Shown here: in pieces, positions 1 through 5,236 of the stretch
Numbering within the stretch: the stretch's first letter is position 1
Layout: each line of letters opens with the position of its first letter
From: CTSOIL-112 sp964293815
GTDB taxonomy: Bacteria; Pseudomonadota; Gammaproteobacteria; Burkholderiales; Burkholderiaceae
Assembly (NCBI GenBank): GCA_964293815.1
Contig: CAXYYC010000042.1
Location: forward strand, 1 to 5,484
Direction: 5' to 3'
Length of the DNA stretch: 5,484 nt
Notes under the pieces: generated by a model
What the model was told of the DNA's origin: nothing
What the model saw: the letters and a program-made list of their open reading frames with translations, nothing else
The model's database searches: none
Translations under genes and position numbers: made by a program

Positions 1-55
1 ACCAACGACCTCCACGATGTCAACGTGGCGCTCTAACCAACTGAGCTAACCGCCT
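1..55 (-). tRNA. tRNA-Val (anticodon GAC), 3' end beyond window
   Basis: Read on the minus strand, the 5' 55 nt of a tRNA are visible. They comprise a 7-nt acceptor strand AGGCGGT, then TA at positions 8-9, the D stem GCTC/GAGC around loop AGTTGGTTA, the anticodon stem CCACG/CGTGG around loop TTGACAT, the variable loop AGGTC, and the start of the T stem GTTGG followed by T54. The anticodon in the loop is GAC, which decodes the valine codons GUC and GUU. The second half of the T arm, the acceptor 3' strand and any encoded CCA lie outside the window, so acceptor pairing could not be verified. Base pairing of the visible arms is perfect, so the gene looks functional. Confidence 0.93.
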
Positions 56-72
56 ATACAGGAAAGGTGCGC

Positions 73-101
73 ATTATAGCACGCAGTAAACGTTTTGACA
101 A
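73..101 (-). promoter_or_regulatory. sigma70 promoter of tRNA-Val
   Basis: On the minus strand a -35 box TTGTCA (96-101) is followed by a 17-bp spacer and a perfect -10 box TATAAT (73-78). Transcription should begin near position 66, about 11 nt before the mature tRNA 5' end. The bases after the -10 are GC-rich (GCGCACC), a discriminator type known from stringently controlled stable-RNA promoters; that regulation is inferred. The promoter sits between the dsbB stop and the tRNA. I see no terminator between them, so dsbB transcripts may also read into the tRNA. Confidence 0.8.
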
Positions 102-134
102 ACACCGCTGACAAATAGCGCCCCAATGAACACC

Positions 135-632
135 TCAGCGTCGCTTCAACCACAAAATCACCCACAACGCAGCAGTCGCTGACAAGGTGATCAGCGCCCA
201 AACGGGAAAGGATAGGCCGAAAATCAGCGGCAGCTTGGCATTGCAAAAGCCACTGGCGGCGAACATCTCCGGCCACCATTGCGCCATCGGCAAACGATTG
301 ACAAAATTCTCCACTGGATCAATGCCGCATTGCGCCGAAGGTCGCATCAAAATCGACACATGGTAGGCCGCAACCGCAGCGGCAGCCAGCCCTGACAACG
401 CCGCCAAGAGATCCGCCCAGCGCGGTAGCCGCCCAACAACCAAGCCAAACAAGGCAAACAACCCCATCACCCAAAAACCATAGCGCTGCATCACGCACAG
501 CGGGCACGGCGCAATGTCGAGCCAGCGTTGCAAATACTCCGCCGCCGCCAGCGGCGCAATGCACATCAACAGCAAGCCCGCATACCAGAAGCGGTATGAT
601 TTTGGTCGTTGGCTAAAACGCAATTTTCCCAT
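135..632 (-). CDS. dsbB: Disulphide bond formation protein DsbB
   Basis: This is an inner-membrane thiol oxidase that re-oxidises periplasmic DsbA and passes the electrons to ubiquinone or menaquinone. The 165-residue product has the usual family size. Four hydrophobic segments are visible, at about residues 13-33, 51-66, 72-92 and 136-162. The first periplasmic loop carries the redox pair Cys43-Cys46 in APCPLC, followed by VMQRYGF, whose Arg50 corresponds to the quinone-proximal arginine of E. coli DsbB. The second periplasmic loop carries Cys102 (QCGIDP) and Cys130 (GFCNA), the pair that exchanges with DsbA. All four catalytic cysteines are therefore present. The ATG start has a purine-rich AGAAAGAG about 5 nt upstream. 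The gene is divergent from purD and is followed by tRNA-Val on the same strand. No dsbA is visible here. Confidence 0.95.
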   Translation of the reverse strand: MGKLRFSQRPKSYRFWYAGLLLMCIAPLAAAEYLQRWLDIAPCPLCVMQRYGFWVMGLFALFGLVVGRLPRWADLLAALSGLAAAAVAAYHVSILMRPSAQCGIDPVENFVNRLPMAQWWPEMFAASGFCNAKLPLIFGLSFPVWALITLSATAALWVILWLKRR

Positions 633-674
633 CGAATCTCTTTCTGTATCAATTTGCCATCAATCTGAATATTC

Positions 675-702
675 TTGGCACAAACACGCGCCACTGTACA
701 AG
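675..702 (+). promoter_or_regulatory. Possible purD promoter (weak)
   Basis: Within the 140-bp dsbB-purD divergent region, TTGGCA (675-680) is followed by a 16-bp spacer and TACAAG (697-702), 5/6 and 4/6 matches to the sigma70 consensus. An alternative -10 TAAAAT lies at 732-737 but lacks a good -35. No clear operator was recognised, and no convincing promoter for dsbB was found on the opposite strand. The call rests on consensus matching alone. Confidence 0.3.
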
Positions 703-772
703 ATATTTCAGACCGACTCCAGATAAACCAGTAAAATAACGCTTGTTTTTGCAAAAATTTAGGATAAACGCA

Positions 773-2044
773 ATGAAAGTATTGGTCATCGGATCAGGTG
801 GGCGCGAACACGCCTTGGCATGGAAATTGGCGCAATCGAACCAAGTCAGCGCGGTATTTGTAGCGCCGGGCAACGCCGGTACGGCAAAACTGCCAAAAAC
901 CACCAACATCACACAGGTGGACAACGCCGCATTGGTGCAATTTGCCAAAACCAACGCCATCGACCTGACTGTCGTCGGTCCTGAAGCACCGCTTGCCAAA
1001 GGCGTGGTGGACGCATTCCGCGCCGAAGGTTTAGCCATTTTCGGCCCGACTAAAGCCGCCGCGCAATTGGAAAGCTCCAAAGCTTTTGCCAAAGACTTCA
1101 TGGCGCGCCACCACATCCCAACCGCTTTTTATGGCGTATTCACCGAAGCACAAGCCGCGCACGACTATGTGAGCCAACATGGCGCACCGATCGTCATTAA
1201 AGCTGATGGCTTGGCCGCCGGCAAAGGCGTCGTGGTCGCCATGACCGAATCAGAGGCGCACAAAGCGATTGACGATATGCTGGAAGGCAATCGCCTGGGC
1301 GACGCGGGCGCGCGCGTGGTGATCGAAGAATTTTTGGCCGGTGAAGAAGCCAGCTTCATCGTGCTGTGCGATGGCGAACACGCCTTGCCTTTAGCCACAT
1401 CACAAGACCACAAACGTCTGCTCGATGGCGACCAAGGGCCGAATACCGGCGGCATGGGCGCGTACTCGCCCGCACCGGTGGTCACGCCAGCCGTGTACGA
1501 GCGCGCCATGAACGAAGTGATTTACCCAACGCTGAACGGCATGAAAGCCGACGGCATCGTATTCACCGGCTTTTTATACGCAGGCCTGATGGTATCGCCG
1601 GATGGTTCAATCAAAGTATTGGAATTTAACTGCCGCATGGGCGACCCTGAAACCCAGCCCATCATGCGCCGTCTGAACGCCGATCTATTTGACGTGCTGT
1701 TTGCCGCCACACAAGGCAAACTCAACGAGGTGCAATTGGACTGGAGCAAAGACATCGCGCTGGGCGTGGTATTGGCCGCCGAAAAGTACCCAGACACGCC
1801 GCGCACAGGCGACGTCATCAAAGTAGCACCCGACAGCGACGCCTGCGTGACTTTTCATGCAGGAACTCAATTGAATAAAGATGGCGCCACCATCACCAGC
1901 GGCGGACGCGTGGTCTGCGTCACTGCCACCGCGCCCACCTTGCGCGAGGCGCAGGCACTGGTCTACGCGCACATTGAAGGCATCCGCTTTGCCGGTATGC
2001 AGTACCGCAACGACATTGGCTACCGTGCCGTTGATCTGATTTAA
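773..2044 (+). CDS. purD: Phosphoribosylamine--glycine ligase (GAR synthetase)
   Basis: This cytoplasmic ATP-grasp enzyme joins glycine to 5-phosphoribosylamine, the second step of de novo purine synthesis. The 423-residue product matches the family length (E. coli 429). The N-terminal domain opens with MKVLVIGSGGREHALAWK. The ATP-grasp lobe contains KADGLAAGKGV (about 143-153) and NTGGMGAYSP (about 224-233). The GARS signature appears as EFNCRMGDPETQ (about 284-295), where the Glu and Asn are expected Mg-ATP ligands. The C-terminal domain is intact. The ATG at 773 was chosen because AGGA at 761-764 lies 8 nt upstream and the protein then begins exactly at the conserved strand; an in-frame TTG at 743 would add ten unlikely residues. 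nadD follows on the same strand without an obvious terminator, so the two may be co-transcribed. Confidence 0.97.
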   Translation: MKVLVIGSGGREHALAWKLAQSNQVSAVFVAPGNAGTAKLPKTTNITQVDNAALVQFAKTNAIDLTVVGPEAPLAKGVVDAFRAEGLAIFGPTKAAAQLESSKAFAKDFMARHHIPTAFYGVFTEAQAAHDYVSQHGAPIVIKADGLAAGKGVVVAMTESEAHKAIDDMLEGNRLGDAGARVVIEEFLAGEEASFIVLCDGEHALPLATSQDHKRLLDGDQGPNTGGMGAYSPAPVVTPAVYERAMNEVIYPTLNGMKADGIVFTGFLYAGLMVSPDGSIKVLEFNCRMGDPETQPIMRRLNADLFDVLFAATQGKLNEVQLDWSKDIALGVVLAAEKYPDTPRTGDVIKVAPDSDACVTFHAGTQLNKDGATITSGGRVVCVTATAPTLREAQALVYAHIEGIRFAGMQYRNDIGYRAVDLI

Positions 2045-2046
2045 CA

Positions 2047-2071
2047 CATCCCTCGGATGATTCGATGAGGG
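2047..2071 (+). other. Overlapping alternative hairpins at the purD-nadD junction
   Basis: Just after the purD stop, CATCC (2047-2051) can pair with GGATG (2055-2059) around a 3-nt loop. Alternatively, CCCTC (2050-2054) can pair with GAGGG (2067-2071) around a 12-nt loop. The two share bases and cannot form together. No T-run follows, so this is not an intrinsic terminator. It overlaps a possible upstream nadD start (ATG 2065 with GGA 7 nt before). A role in mRNA processing or nadD translation is speculative; stems of 5 bp can arise by chance. Confidence 0.25.
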
Positions 2072-2130
2072 TAACGTTGAAGGTAAAGGCGAACGCGAAT
2101 TCAATGAACGTAGATGCACACAGCCCATCA

Positions 2131-2832
2131 ATGATCCCATCGATCATTCTATTTGGCGGTAGTTTCAATCCGCCACATCGGGCGCATTTTCGCATTGCCC
2201 ACGCGGCATTGGACGCATTCGCTCCCGCCTCCATGCAGATCATTCCCAGTGGCCAACCTTGGCAAAAACCACACGTTGCACCAGCGGAGCACCGCTTGAC
2301 AATGCTCCGTTTTGCCGTGGCCGACGATCAGTCGGAGTGGCAAACAAACCATACGAGCGAGTATCCGATTGCCATCAATCCGCTGGAAATCGAGCGCGAT
2401 CAACCCTCGTACACCATTGATACCGTGCGAGCGCTACACCAAAATGCACTCCAAAACGCACCCGAAAGCGCATCCGATACGCGCTTTATTTGGCTGATCG
2501 GTTCCGACCAGTTGGCCAATTTTCATACATGGCGCGACTGGCGCGACATCCTCCGATACACCCACATTGCGGTGGCGCAACGCGCGGGGCACGAGATCAA
2601 TTGCGAACAACTGAGCGACCCACAGCTACGCGACTACTACCGCCAAAACCACTGCGCTGTCACAACGCCAGCGTGGCGACAACAACGCCACGGCCTATTC
2701 ATCGAGTTTCCCGCACCAGCCATTGCTGTTTCCTCAACTCAGATTCGCGCGCAAATTCACGCCAACCAGACCACGCCCGACCTGACAAAAAGTGTAGAAA
2801 AATACATACTCAAACACGGTCTATACAAATAA
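2131..2832 (+). CDS. nadD: Nicotinate-nucleotide adenylyltransferase NadD
   Basis: This cytoplasmic enzyme converts nicotinate mononucleotide and ATP to deamido-NAD and pyrophosphate, the central step of NAD synthesis. From the Met at 2131 the protein has 233 residues (E. coli 213). The nucleotidyltransferase P-loop-like motif is GGSFNPPHRAH (residues 9-19), with the two catalytic-type histidines His16 and His19. The more usual Asp of GG(S/T)FDP is Asn13 here and the usual Gly before His19 is Ala18. Further family blocks are PSYTIDT (92-98), IGSDQLANFHTW (123-134) and SSTQIR (201-206), with a C-terminal YILKHGLYK typical of NadD. The start is uncertain. 2131 fits the family N-terminus but has no clear Shine-Dalgarno; in-frame ATGs at 2104 (AAAGG 14 nt upstream) and 2065 (GGA 7 nt upstream) would add 9 or 22 low-complexity residues. 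purD lies upstream. The usual downstream partner rsfS is absent. Confidence 0.93.
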   Translation: MIPSIILFGGSFNPPHRAHFRIAHAALDAFAPASMQIIPSGQPWQKPHVAPAEHRLTMLRFAVADDQSEWQTNHTSEYPIAINPLEIERDQPSYTIDTVRALHQNALQNAPESASDTRFIWLIGSDQLANFHTWRDWRDILRYTHIAVAQRAGHEINCEQLSDPQLRDYYRQNHCAVTTPAWRQQRHGLFIEFPAPAIAVSSTQIRAQIHANQTTPDLTKSVEKYILKHGLYK

Positions 2833-3020
2833 TTCAAATTTTCATGCTGCATTGCAACATGATGCATCGTAAGTTAATGACAGCAATACATTAAAAAATC
2901 ATAAACAATCAATTGATTTTATTGAAAATTTATCCAAAACCCACTATTTTGCACAAACATATATTGACTCAAACCGCATCATTACATTGCGACGCAACAA
3001 CGAAAGATACCAAACACCGC
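2833..3020 (+). other. AT-rich non-coding region after nadD
   Basis: I see no credible protein gene here: the short open frames lack ribosome binding sites and family features. No GC-rich hairpin with a T-run follows nadD, so no intrinsic terminator for purD-nadD was identified. The stretch contains a 12-bp perfect palindrome, AATCAATTGATT (2907-2918), and a weak promoter-like pair TTGAAA (2922-2927)-N17-TATTTT (2945-2950). Its A/T richness just upstream of the strong promoter at 3021 could serve as upstream activating or bending DNA for the small-RNA candidate. Confidence 0.5.
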
Positions 3021-3049
3021 TTGTCAAGCCAAAAAACCCTTGATATAGT
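3021..3049 (+). promoter_or_regulatory. Strong sigma70 promoter in intergenic region
   Basis: TTGTCA (3021-3026), a 17-bp spacer and TATAGT (3044-3049) give two 5/6 boxes at ideal spacing. The -10 is preceded by TG at 3041-3042 with one base between, an extended -10. The expected start is near 3056. No protein gene lies downstream on this strand before the terminator at 3219-3248; beyond it ubiA runs in the opposite direction. The promoter therefore appears to serve a non-coding transcript. Confidence 0.6.
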
Positions 3050-3055
3050 CACGCC

Positions 3056-3248
3056 ACCTTCACACACGCAAGTGTTTGAGCATGCAGAAAACTGATTGAC
3101 TCACGCCTGATAGGCGTTCACTTCGCAACAATCCGTTTACGCATGTCGCTGAATTTGTAAAGAAGTTTGGCAGGAGACAACCCAAGCAAGCATGTACTTG
3201 CTAAAAACAATAAGAAACAAAAGGCGACCCCGAAACGGGTCGCCTTTT
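3056..3248 (+). ncRNA. Candidate intergenic small RNA, about 190 nt, family not recognised
   Basis: The element is defined by a strong promoter (3021-3049) and an intrinsic terminator (3219-3248) with no plausible reading frame between them. Visible secondary structure, in order: GCAAGTG (3068-3074) can pair with CACTTcGC (3119-3126, one bulged C), enclosing a 6-bp hairpin ACGCCT/AGGCGT (3103-3117). A weak stem TTGG/CCAA (3167-3170 with 3182-3185) places AGGAGA in its loop. A 6-bp hairpin AGCAAG/CTTGCT (3185-3202) has loop CATGTA. An A-rich single-stranded stretch (3203-3220) leads into the terminator. I compared it by eye with what I remember of 6S, tmRNA, RNase P and SRP RNA and saw no match. 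The 5' end is inferred from the promoter and the function is unknown. The main alternative is that the terminator serves only ubiA and the promoter match is fortuitous. Confidence 0.42.
3219..3248 (-). terminator. Bidirectional intrinsic terminator between ubiA and the candidate small RNA
   Basis: A perfect 12-bp stem, 3219-3230 (AAAAGGCGACCC) with 3237-3248 (GGGTCGCCTTTT), surrounds a 6-nt CGAAAC loop. On the minus strand it begins 27 nt after the ubiA stop and is followed by a T-rich tail (TTTTGTTTCTTATTGTTTTT), making it a good ubiA-operon terminator. On the plus strand the T-run is only four bases before ACATT, so it should work less well for the candidate small RNA. The A/T flanks of the stem make it usable in both directions. 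Confidence 0.88.
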
Positions 3249-3275
3249 ACATTGATCCGTGGTCTCGTTTTACCT

Positions 3276-4124
3276 CTACCACGTCCCAAGCACGACCCCC
3301 GCAAACACCACCACGCCGAGCCAATGATTGTGTAAAAATGCTTTGAAGCAGGCCATGCGCTCCCGCCCGCGAATCAGCGTGTAATGATAACCCGCAATCG
3401 CCATCGCCAGCAGCAAACAGGCAAAATACAGCCAGCTCCAGCCAGCTTGCATCCCCAATAGCCACATCATCACAAAAAACAGCGCGTAGCAAATCATCAC
3501 CGCCGCCACATCGTATCGGCCAAAGGTAATCGCTGAGGTTTTGATCCCAATTTTCAGATCATCATTTTTATCAACCATTGCGTATTCGGTATCATACGCA
3601 ATCGTCCAAAACACATTAGCGATCAGCAACCACCACGCCACCACTGGAACCTGCCCCTGCACCGCCGCAAACGCCATCGGAATACCGAAGCCAAACGCGA
3701 TGCCCAGATACGCCTGCGGAATGGCGAAAAAACGCTTGAAAAACGGATACGATCCAGCCAAAATCGCGGCCACCAAGGACAATTTCACACTCAGAGGATT
3801 GAGAAACAGCAGTAAAAATGCGGCCATCAGCGTCAAAGCCAAAGCCAGTAGCAGCGCCTCGCGCGTTGTCACCTTGCCCGAAGTCAGCGGGCGGTTGACG
3901 GTGCGCTCAACGTGTCGATCAAAATCACGGTCGGCATAGTCATTGACCACGCAACCGGCCGAGCGCATCAACACCGTACCGAGCACAAAAATAATAATGA
4001 GTTTGAACGACGGCCAGCCGCCAGCCGCCCACCACAGCCCCCACAACGTTGGCCACAGCAACAGCAAAATCCCGATTGGCTTGTCCAAACGCGCCAATTG
4101 TATGTACAACCGCAAACGATCCAC
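3276..4124 (-). CDS. ubiA: 4-hydroxybenzoate polyprenyltransferase UbiA
   Basis: This integral inner-membrane prenyltransferase attaches the polyprenyl tail to 4-hydroxybenzoate in ubiquinone biosynthesis. The 282-residue product is close to E. coli UbiA (290) and is hydrophobic throughout, consistent with the family's roughly nine membrane helices. The first Mg-diphosphate motif is NDYADRDFD (61-69), followed by RTVNRPLTSGK. The second is YDTEYAMVDKNDD (177-189), with Asp178, Asp185, Asp188 and Asp189. The LARLDKPIGILLLLWPTLWGL start (10-30) is also characteristic. The start codon is GTG; AAAAAGG lies 6 nt upstream. The gene is the last of a recG-oxyR-ubiA series, 92 nt after oxyR. No convincing promoter is visible in that gap, and the terminator follows 27 nt after the stop. 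ubiC, often next to ubiA, is not here. Confidence 0.96.
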   Translation of the reverse strand: MDRLRLYIQLARLDKPIGILLLLWPTLWGLWWAAGGWPSFKLIIIFVLGTVLMRSAGCVVNDYADRDFDRHVERTVNRPLTSGKVTTREALLLALALTLMAAFLLLFLNPLSVKLSLVAAILAGSYPFFKRFFAIPQAYLGIAFGFGIPMAFAAVQGQVPVVAWWLLIANVFWTIAYDTEYAMVDKNDDLKIGIKTSAITFGRYDVAAVMICYALFFVMMWLLGMQAGWSWLYFACLLLAMAIAGYHYTLIRGRERMACFKAFLHNHWLGVVVFAGVVLGTW

Positions 4125-4216
4125 AATGCACCTTTTTACGTTATTGATATTTGCGCCATGCGCGATTGCGCCGGAGCATTGATCACTTCAAGTCCAATCA
4201 CTGTCATTCAACTCAT

Positions 4217-5215
4217 TCAATGCGCCAGCGACGCAGTAGCCGCAGCCACCAACTCAGTGTACTCGCCACGGCCATCCAGCATGCGCACACCGTTCAAATC
4301 ACAGTCGCGCACTGCTTGCGCCAGCGCATGACACGCCGCCGCGCGACTGAAATTTTTGCGCCAAACCAGCACCACGCGACGATGCGGCACATGCATATCG
4401 GACTTTTTACCATGCACCAGCGGCACATACGAGAGCGGATAGTCCTCGCTCTGGCTTTTCGGCACGGCCAAGGCGGGCAATACGGTAATACCAATGCCCG
4501 CCGCCGCCATGTAGCGCAGGGTTTCCAGCGAAGAGCCTTCGAAATTGCGCTGCAAACCATCCTCCTCCACCTTGTACAATGGCGCTTCAGGCGTCGCTTC
4601 CAGCACATGATCGCGGAAACAATGCCCTGCGCCCAACACCAGCAAGGATTCTTTGCGCAGCTCGTGGCTATTGATTTGCGCCTTTTTGGCCAAAGGATGC
4701 GCCTGCGGCAAGGTCACAAAAAAGGATTCGTCGTACACAGGCTCCACCTCCAACCCCGCTTCGGCAATCGGCAAAGCCAAAATGGCAGCATCCAAGCGCC
4801 CTTGTTTTACCCATTCGATCAAATGGTGCGTGTATTCCTCCTGCACGATCAGCGGCATCTGCGGGTAATTTTTAAACATATGCGACATCAGATTCGGCAA
4901 CAAATACGGCGCGATACTGTAAATCACACCAATCTGCAACGGCCCTGCCAACGGATCGCGACCATGCACGACCATGTCTTTGATCGCCGATACCTGCGAG
5001 AGCACCTGCTGCGCCTGTGCCACCACCTGCTCGCCGACCGCCGTCACGCTCACATCCTGCATACTGCGCTCAAACAAAGTCACGCCCAGCTCATTTTCCA
5101 ATTTGCGAATCGCCACCGACAAAGTCGGCTGACTGACAAAGCACGCCGCCGCTGCACGGCCAAAGTGTTTTTCACGCGCGAGCGCGACCACATAGCGTAA
5201 TTCTGTTAAGGTCAT
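4217..5215 (-). CDS. oxyR: LysR-family peroxide-sensing regulator OxyR, with Thr at position 208
   Basis: This cytoplasmic transcription factor activates antioxidant genes when peroxide oxidises it. The winged helix-turn-helix fills residues 1-60 (HFGRAAAACFVSQPTLS with the usual Cys25, then IRKLENELGVTLFER). The regulatory domain follows: PLQIGVIYSIAPYLLP (about 92-107), QEEYTH with Thr129, and LGAGHCFRD with His198, Cys199, Arg201 and Asp202, in exact E. coli numbering. SSLETLRYMAAAGIGITVLPALAVP (about 228-252) is strongly OxyR-like. Two oddities stand out. Position 208, Cys in E. coli, is Thr (LEATPE). The protein is 332 residues against 305 in E. coli, the extra tail following Cys295 and Cys305. 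The ATG has a strong AGGGAGG site 4 nt upstream and lies 21 nt after the recG stop, so co-transcription with recG is likely. A non-OxyR LysR regulator is possible but less likely given the Cys199 block. Confidence 0.92.
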   Translation of the reverse strand: MTLTELRYVVALAREKHFGRAAAACFVSQPTLSVAIRKLENELGVTLFERSMQDVSVTAVGEQVVAQAQQVLSQVSAIKDMVVHGRDPLAGPLQIGVIYSIAPYLLPNLMSHMFKNYPQMPLIVQEEYTHHLIEWVKQGRLDAAILALPIAEAGLEVEPVYDESFFVTLPQAHPLAKKAQINSHELRKESLLVLGAGHCFRDHVLEATPEAPLYKVEEDGLQRNFEGSSLETLRYMAAAGIGITVLPALAVPKSQSEDYPLSYVPLVHGKKSDMHVPHRRVVLVWRKNFSRAAACHALAQAVRDCDLNGVRMLDGRGEYTELVAAATASLAH

Positions 5216-5236
5216 TCACCCTCCCTTTTGACTATT

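Noticed and set aside
707..716. Second DNA uptake sequence, TTCAGACCGA
   Set aside because: Only 8 of 10 bases match TTCAGACGGC; not an uptake sequence by usual criteria.
741..757. PurR-type operator upstream of purD
   Set aside because: TTTTTGCAAAAA (746-757) is a palindrome but does not match the ACGCAAACGTTT-type purine box, and it overlaps the region just before the ribosome binding site.
649..1116. Minus-strand open frame over the 5' half of purD
   Set aside because: It is antisense to a well-conserved purD region and has no family features; a shadow frame.
1685..2140. Minus-strand open frame over the purD 3' end
   Set aside because: Antisense to purD, crossing the purD-nadD junction, with no ribosome binding site and no recognisable domain.
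3044..3060. OxyR binding site at the small-RNA promoter (ATAG within the -10)
   Set aside because: The spaced ATAG/CTAT tetrads of the OxyR consensus are not found at the required 7-nt intervals.
2913..3095. 60-codon plus-strand frame in the AT-rich intergenic region
   Set aside because: It starts with TTG, has no Shine-Dalgarno, and runs across the strong promoter at 3021-3049. Its composition looks like random AT-rich DNA.
3056..3248. Identification of the small RNA as 6S RNA
   Set aside because: The length is similar, but the 5' and 3' ends do not form a long closing stem and the 3' end is a typical intrinsic terminator hairpin. The large central bubble of 6S is not apparent.
3192..3335. 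Short frame starting ATG TAC TTG near AGGAG (3172-3176)
   Set aside because: The AGGAG lies 15 nt from the ATG, too far, and the frame runs through the terminator stem and into antisense ubiA.
4151..5200. A 349-codon plus-strand open frame antisense to oxyR
   Set aside because: It lies almost wholly over oxyR, is rich in His, Arg and Gln as expected for an antisense frame of GC-rich codons, and has no recognisable domain or ribosome binding site. oxyR on the other strand is clearly real.
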